The notes under the pieces are model-generated. The model ran no database searches. It was not told the origin of the DNA and was given only the letters and a program-made list of their open reading frames with translations. Shown piece after piece: positions 49,735 through 54,206 of a DNA stretch of 54,206 nt (within the stretch, counting starts at the first letter, position 1; each line of letters begins with the position of its first letter). Source of the DNA: an uncultured Desulfovibrio sp. (GTDB lineage Bacteria > Desulfobacterota > Desulfovibrionia > Desulfovibrionales > Desulfovibrionaceae). The stretch spans positions 1-54,206 of the forward strand of contig UQJT01000014.1 in the NCBI GenBank assembly GCA_900541395.1, in the 5' to 3' direction. A program made the position numbers and the translations under genes.

Positions 49735-51156
49735 ATGGCGGCCACCATTCTGATTGTGGACGATGAGGAAGGCATACGCCTGTCCTTGCGCGGCATACTG
49801 GAGGATGAGGGCTACGCGGTGGCCGAGGCCGCTTCGGCCGAAGAGGGCTTAAGTCTGGCCGAAGCCGTACAGCCCGATTTGGTTTTTCTGGATATATGGC
49901 TGCCGGGCATGGACGGCATGGCCGCTCTGGAACGGTTCAAAGCCCGGTATCCGGATTTGCCGGTGGTCATGATTTCAGGCCACGGCACCATCGAGACGGC
50001 GGTGTCCGCCCTGCGTCACGGGGCGCACGATTTTATCGAAAAGCCTCTGTCCCTGGACAAGATTCTGCTCCTGGTCCAGCACACGATGGAGATGGACGCT
50101 CTGCGCCGGGAAAACAAGGCCCTGCGCGCGGCCATGGACCAGGGCGAGGAAAGCGTCATCGTCGGCCAGTCTCCGGCCATGCTCAAGTTTCGTGAGGAAT
50201 TGGCCCGCGTGGCCCCTACCGACGCCTGGGTCTTGATCACCGGCGAAAACGGCACCGGCAAGGAACTGGCCGCCCGCGCCGTGCACCGGGGCAGCAAGCG
50301 GGCCGAAGCGCCCCTGGTGGCCGTCAACTGCGCCGCGATTCCAGAGGAACTGATTGAAAGCGAGCTGTTCGGGCACGAGAAAGGCGCGTTTACCGGGGCG
50401 GACGGGCCGCGCACGGGCAAGTTCGAGCTGGCCCACAAGGGTACCCTGTTTCTGGATGAAATCGGGGATATGAGCCTGAAAACCCAGGCCAAAATATTAC
50501 GTATTCTTCAGGAACAGAGCTTTGAACGGGTGGGTGGAACCCGTACCATACGTGTGGATGTGCGCGTTATCGCCGCCACCAATAAAAATCTGGAAGAGGC
50601 CATACGCCGGGGCGAATTCCGGGCCGACCTCTATTACCGCTTGCGGGTTTTTCCGTTGTGCCTGCCGCCCTTGCGGGAGCGCGGAGGCGACATTCCGTTG
50701 CTCATCGCCGCTCTGACGGCCCGGGTGGAACGACGCACGGGCATGAAGGCCCCGCTGTTCGCGCCCGATGCGCTCGAGGCGATGGGGGCCTGGTCCTGGC
50801 CCGGCAACGTGCGGGAACTGGCGCATCTGGTGGAGCGTATGACCATCCTGCACCCCGGGGGGGTGGTGGCCGCCGCCGATCTGCCGCCGGAAATGCGGGC
50901 TCGTACGCCGCTTCCGGCGGCCGGAGACAAGGACGGCGTTCTGGCCCGTCTGCTGGCGCCGGATATGGACTTCAAAAGCGCCCGCGCCGCCTTTGAAACC
51001 TATTACCTTGAAGCCAAGCTGGCCGAGGCGGGCGGCAATATCACCCGCCTGGCCGAAACGGTGGGGTTGGAGCGCAGTTACGTCCACCGTAAACTGAAAG
51101 CCGCCCGGGCGGCCGACGGCGAGGGCGCCGACGGAGAAGGGCGCGAATCGGCCTGA
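49735..51156 (+). CDS. Sigma-54-dependent response regulator (NtrC/NtrX family)
   Basis: A 473-residue activator. The receiver domain (1-118) has phospho-Asp53 (LVFLDIWLPGMDG) and Lys103. The AAA+ domain (about 142-370) has Walker A GENGTGKE (170-177), intact GAFTGA (217-222) and Walker B LFLDEIGD. A Fis-type helix-turn-helix is at the C-terminus (NITRLAETVGLERSYVHRKL), which resembles NtrX. It begins 12 bases after livF with no terminator between, so it is co-transcribed with amino acid uptake genes. No sensor kinase is adjacent. No good Shine-Dalgarno is seen, consistent with coupling to livF. A short acidic tail ends the protein. Confidence 0.93.
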   Translation: MAATILIVDDEEGIRLSLRGILEDEGYAVAEAASAEEGLSLAEAVQPDLVFLDIWLPGMDGMAALERFKARYPDLPVVMISGHGTIETAVSALRHGAHDFIEKPLSLDKILLLVQHTMEMDALRRENKALRAAMDQGEESVIVGQSPAMLKFREELARVAPTDAWVLITGENGTGKELAARAVHRGSKRAEAPLVAVNCAAIPEELIESELFGHEKGAFTGADGPRTGKFELAHKGTLFLDEIGDMSLKTQAKILRILQEQSFERVGGTRTIRVDVRVIAATNKNLEEAIRRGEFRADLYYRLRVFPLCLPPLRERGGDIPLLIAALTARVERRTGMKAPLFAPDALEAMGAWSWPGNVRELAHLVERMTILHPGGVVAAADLPPEMRARTPLPAAGDKDGVLARLLAPDMDFKSARAAFETYYLEAKLAEAGGNITRLAETVGLERSYVHRKLKAARAADGEGADGEGRESA

Positions 51157-51314
51157 GCCGCCCGCCCTGCCCGGCGGGGCTGAAACGTATAGTAACCCGG
51201 TTTTGTGAAGAAGAAAGCTTTTTTTACTCTTTTATCGATTCCTGCTATCGTCGGAACCGTATGGGGGGGCGCCGCGTTCAACCGCGGCGTTCAGGTTCCT
51301 GCCGGGAGGTTGCC

Positions 51315-52673
51315 GTGTCCAACGATGTTGCATTGAAAATGAAACAAAAACAGTATGAAGCCACCGTTATAGATTTCGTGCAGAATCAGAAAGGCCGGTT
51401 TATCGTGGTGACGGACGATCAGGCCTTTCTGTCCGTTTTACGGACCGTACTGAACAAACATCTGATGCTGACTCAGGCGGACATTCTGACCTGGGTGCCC
51501 GAGCCCAGCCAATTGCTCAAGGTACTCAAAAGCGCGGAAGAAGCCGGACAACGCCCCATCATGTTCGTGGAGCGCAGCATCCAGGGGCGGGACCTGAGCT
51601 TCATGGTCCGGCAGTTCAAGGCCGCCTATCCCTCGCTGTATATCATTGTGCTGACCATCGACGTGGAAAAGCAGCGTATCATGTACCTGCACGAAGTGGG
51701 CGCGGACAATTTTATCGCCAAACCCGTGTCGGCCAACACCATTATTGAAAAGTTGGCTTTCACTCTCAAGCCGCAGACCAAGCTGGGCCAGGTCATCGAC
51801 ATTGCCAAAAGCCTGTTGCGCCAGGGACAACCGGAAAAAGCCCGGCAGCTCGCCCGTCAGATTCTGGACATGAAACCCGGCAGCGCCGCCGGCCTTATGA
51901 TGCTGGGCGATGCGGAAAAGGCTCTGGGCAACATGGATGCCGCCCGCGAAGCTTACGAATCCGCCAGCAGCAATGCCGAGTTGTACCTCGAACCCCTGCG
52001 CAAGCTGGCCGAACTGGCCGAATCCGTGGGGGACAGCCGCTCCTGCCTGGCCTATCTGGAAAAACTGGATCGACTTTCCCCGCTCAACGCCGAGCGCAAG
52101 GTGAGTATGGGGGAAATTCACCTCAGTATGGGCAATATCGATAAGGCTGAGGAGTTGTTCGAGGCCGCCGTGGCTCAGGTGACCAGGGACGCATTGAGTC
52201 AGATCGGGGCCATTTCCGGCCGCATCGCGCTTATTTACGCCGACAGAAGCCCCGAGCGCGCCGAGCTGTTTTTACGACGCGCTTTGGAAGCCAAGGGCAA
52301 GTATCTCACCCGTGAGGACATCAAGCTGTTCAATCAGCTCGGCATCAGTCTGCGTCAGCAAGGCAAGTGGCAGAGCGCCATCGAGGAATATCGGAAAGCC
52401 CTCAAGGTGGCGCCGGACGACGAAAACTTGTTCTATAACATGGGCATGGCCTATGCCGAGGGCAAAATGTTCCGCGAAGCGCGGCAGAGCATGGTTCAGG
52501 CCCTGCGCATCAACGGGCGGCTGCCCTATGTTTCGGCCAGTATCGCCTATAATATCGGCGTGGTGTTTCTCCAGTCCGGAGCGCGGGATCAGGCCCGCAG
52601 TTGTCTGGAAGTAGCTCTGGAACTCAAGCCGGATATGGAAGTGGCCAAGGCCGCCCTCGCCAAGTTGAAGTAA
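51315..52673 (+). CDS. Pseudo-receiver / TPR repeat protein
   Basis: A 452-residue cytoplasmic protein. Residues about 25-150 resemble a response regulator receiver: acidic pair TDD (33-35), Lys136 in FIAKPVS, but Glu86 (MFVERSIQGRD) in place of the phospho-Asp. The remainder contains about seven tetratricopeptide repeats (for example QPEKARQLARQILDMKPG, NIDKAEELFEAAVAQ, WQSAIEEYRKALKVAPDDEN). A GTG start at 51315 with GGGAGG is preferred over an ATG at 51261, which lacks a site. It is probably a scaffold locked in an activated-like state. It lies 158 bases after the NtrX-like gene and before the DUF39 gene. Confidence 0.85.
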   Translation: MSNDVALKMKQKQYEATVIDFVQNQKGRFIVVTDDQAFLSVLRTVLNKHLMLTQADILTWVPEPSQLLKVLKSAEEAGQRPIMFVERSIQGRDLSFMVRQFKAAYPSLYIIVLTIDVEKQRIMYLHEVGADNFIAKPVSANTIIEKLAFTLKPQTKLGQVIDIAKSLLRQGQPEKARQLARQILDMKPGSAAGLMMLGDAEKALGNMDAAREAYESASSNAELYLEPLRKLAELAESVGDSRSCLAYLEKLDRLSPLNAERKVSMGEIHLSMGNIDKAEELFEAAVAQVTRDALSQIGAISGRIALIYADRSPERAELFLRRALEAKGKYLTREDIKLFNQLGISLRQQGKWQSAIEEYRKALKVAPDDENLFYNMGMAYAEGKMFREARQSMVQALRINGRLPYVSASIAYNIGVVFLQSGARDQARSCLEVALELKPDMEVAKAALAKLK

Positions 52674-52747
52674 AAGTTCGCCTCCGGCGGTTAAAAAGCC
52701 GTCAGTCGAAGGACGCCGCCGCTTTTTTCTTTTCCAAGGAGCCTGTT

Positions 52748-53914
52748 GTGTCCGCGCGCCGCAAGACCATAGCCGAGATTAATGAACGTATCCGTCAAGG
52801 CAAGGCCGTGGTGCTGACTGCGGATGAAATGACGCGGGCTGTACGCGATATGGGACCGGACAAGGCCGCCCGTGAGGTGGACGTGGTGGCCACGGGCACT
52901 TTTTCCCCCATGTGTTCATCCGGGCTGTTCTTCAATATCGGTCAGCCCGAGCCTCCTCAGATCCGAGCCTCGCAATTCCGGCTCAACGGCGTGCCCGCCT
53001 ACGGCGGTCTGGCGGCCGTTGACGGGTTTTTGGGCGCCACCGAACCCGCCGCCGACGATCCTCTCAACAAGGTGCATCCCGGTCAGTTCCGATATGGGGG
53101 CGGTCACGTTATTGAAGACCTGGCCGGCGGCCGCTCCGTGCATCTGACGGCAGCGTCCTACGGCACGGACTGTTACCCCCGTACCTCGCTGGAGCGGGAT
53201 ATCACCTTGGCCGACCTGACCTGGGCCCAACTGGTCAATCCGCGCAACTGCTACCAGAATTACAACGTGGCGGTAAACCTGGGTAAAAAATTGGCCTACA
53301 CCTATATGGGGCCGCTCAAGCCCGGCCTGCGCAACGCCAATTACGCCACGGCGGGCAAGCTTTCCCCGTTGCTTAACGATCCCTATCTGCGGACCATAGG
53401 ACTGGGCACCCGCATTTTTCTGGGCGGCGGCGTGGGCTATGTCATCGGCGCAGGTTCGCAGCACGTGGTTCGACCCGAACGTCAGGCCAACGGCCTGCCC
53501 CTGTTCGGTTCCGGTACCCTGATGCTGAAAGGCGATCTCAAGGGCATGAGCGATCGTTATCTGCGAGGGCATTCCTTTTTGGGTTACGGGTGTACGCTGG
53601 CCGTGGGGGTGGGCATTCCCATCCCCGTGCTCGACGCGGATATGGCCCGCTTCACCGGCGTGGACGATGCCGACATTTTGTTGCCGGTCAAGGATTACGG
53701 GCATGACTACCCGAACGGCATTCCCCGTGTGCTCAAACACGTGAGTTATGAAGAACTGCGATCGGGCGAGGTGGACATCGACGGCCGAAAGGTGGAAACC
53801 GCGCCGTTGACTTCTTATGCCATGTCTCTGGAAGTGGCCCGAACACTGAAAAGCTGGATTGACGCCGGAGAATTTTTGCTGACCGATCCGGTGGACCCCA
53901 TCCCCTCCGTTTAG
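52748..53914 (+). CDS. DUF39 homocysteine biosynthesis protein
   Basis: A 388-residue protein of the DUF39 family, needed in sulfide-using anaerobes and methanogens to make homocysteine from aspartate semialdehyde and sulfide. Conserved cysteines are visible as Cys56 (TGTFSPMCSSG) and Cys142 (AASYGTDCYPR). LGTRIFLGGGVGYVIGAGSQH is a further hallmark. A GTG start at 52748 is chosen because AAGGAG ends 6 bases upstream; the frame extends left into the TPR gene without such support. It is probably independent of, or weakly coupled to, the upstream gene (74-base gap). Its usual ferredoxin-type partner gene is not in the window. Confidence 0.92.
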   Translation: MSARRKTIAEINERIRQGKAVVLTADEMTRAVRDMGPDKAAREVDVVATGTFSPMCSSGLFFNIGQPEPPQIRASQFRLNGVPAYGGLAAVDGFLGATEPAADDPLNKVHPGQFRYGGGHVIEDLAGGRSVHLTAASYGTDCYPRTSLERDITLADLTWAQLVNPRNCYQNYNVAVNLGKKLAYTYMGPLKPGLRNANYATAGKLSPLLNDPYLRTIGLGTRIFLGGGVGYVIGAGSQHVVRPERQANGLPLFGSGTLMLKGDLKGMSDRYLRGHSFLGYGCTLAVGVGIPIPVLDADMARFTGVDDADILLPVKDYGHDYPNGIPRVLKHVSYEELRSGEVDIDGRKVETAPLTSYAMSLEVARTLKSWIDAGEFLLTDPVDPIPSV

Positions 53915-54206
53915 AGCGCTTTGCCATTGAAAATATCCGGCGATCGGATTCCATGTGCCGACCCGCAAGTTTCAGGTCTGAAGTCGGAGCGTTACACCGC
54001 AAGTGCATCTCGACTATGCTTTGATATAACCGGCTGTAGGCTCGCTATGTTTGGCGACAGCCGCTAGGTATCCTCCCATTTCTACCGGCGTCGGGCTTTC
54101 CCCGCTTCCCTGTTCTTTGCGGGAACAACCGGCATTTTTCCGTTTTCTCCCCTTCTTTCCATGACGTTCCCCTTGTGCCCTCCGGGCGGGGGAAAGGGGC
54201 CTGTTA
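53915..54206. other. Terminal region without supported gene
   Basis: The last 292 bases contain a small dyad (ATCCG-GCGAT-CGGAT near 53928-53942) and pyrimidine-rich tracts toward the end. No frame with a ribosome binding site was found. Confidence 0.4.

Overview
The window reads like chromosome of a high-GC, Gram-negative, sulfate-reducer-like deltaproteobacterium, most plausibly a Desulfovibrio relative. This is inferred from the DUF39-type homocysteine synthesis gene, a CheV and a large methyl-accepting chemotaxis protein, an NADP alcohol dehydrogenase of the Thermoanaerobacter type, sigma-54 regulators, and codon use rich in G/C. No 16S gene is present, so the placement is not proven.

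Layout: 1-2900 holds an XRE regulator with membrane segments, a small exported protein and an orphan sensor kinase, all on the minus strand. From about 2900 to 8850 the base composition drops visibly: an AT-rich leader with a sigma-54 promoter precedes amtB, a PII gene and a NifA-like activator, and these abut a mobilization module (mobC, a relaxase split by a -1 frame change at A AAA AAC, and a candidate oriT). I read this as an acquired block. From 8990 to 19040 come housekeeping genes: alcohol dehydrogenase, a PfkB sugar/nucleoside kinase, cutA, nth, cheV, a nucleotide-sugar epimerase, an FMN reductase, a frameshifted methyltransferase, an array of stem-loops bounded by a 31-base repeat, a 49-residue membrane protein, upp and uraA.

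From 19094 to 27907 a single 2937-codon gene encodes a cyclic beta-glucan synthase of the NdvB/ChvB type. A LysR regulator (28475-29410) is divergent from a three-gene RND efflux operon (29625-35548). Then come a small repeat-containing hydrophilic protein, an EVE-domain protein, a chemoreceptor, a tRNA-Ala(GGC) gene, an EamA exporter, a YgiQ-type radical SAM protein, an unrecognised protein and a TPR lipoprotein.

The right end is a branched-chain amino acid ABC transport operon (livKHMGF) with a structured leader. It continues 12 bases after livF into an NtrC-family response regulator, then a protein joining a receiver-like domain (Glu in place of the phospho-Asp) to TPR repeats, and the DUF39 homocysteine synthesis gene. 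The last 290 bases hold no gene I can support.

No CRISPR array, prophage or rRNA operon was seen. The most interesting points are the mobilization-linked nitrogen-sensing block with its possible programmed frameshift, the regulator attached to the liv operon, the pseudo-receiver/TPR protein and the stem-loop array at 16367-16578.
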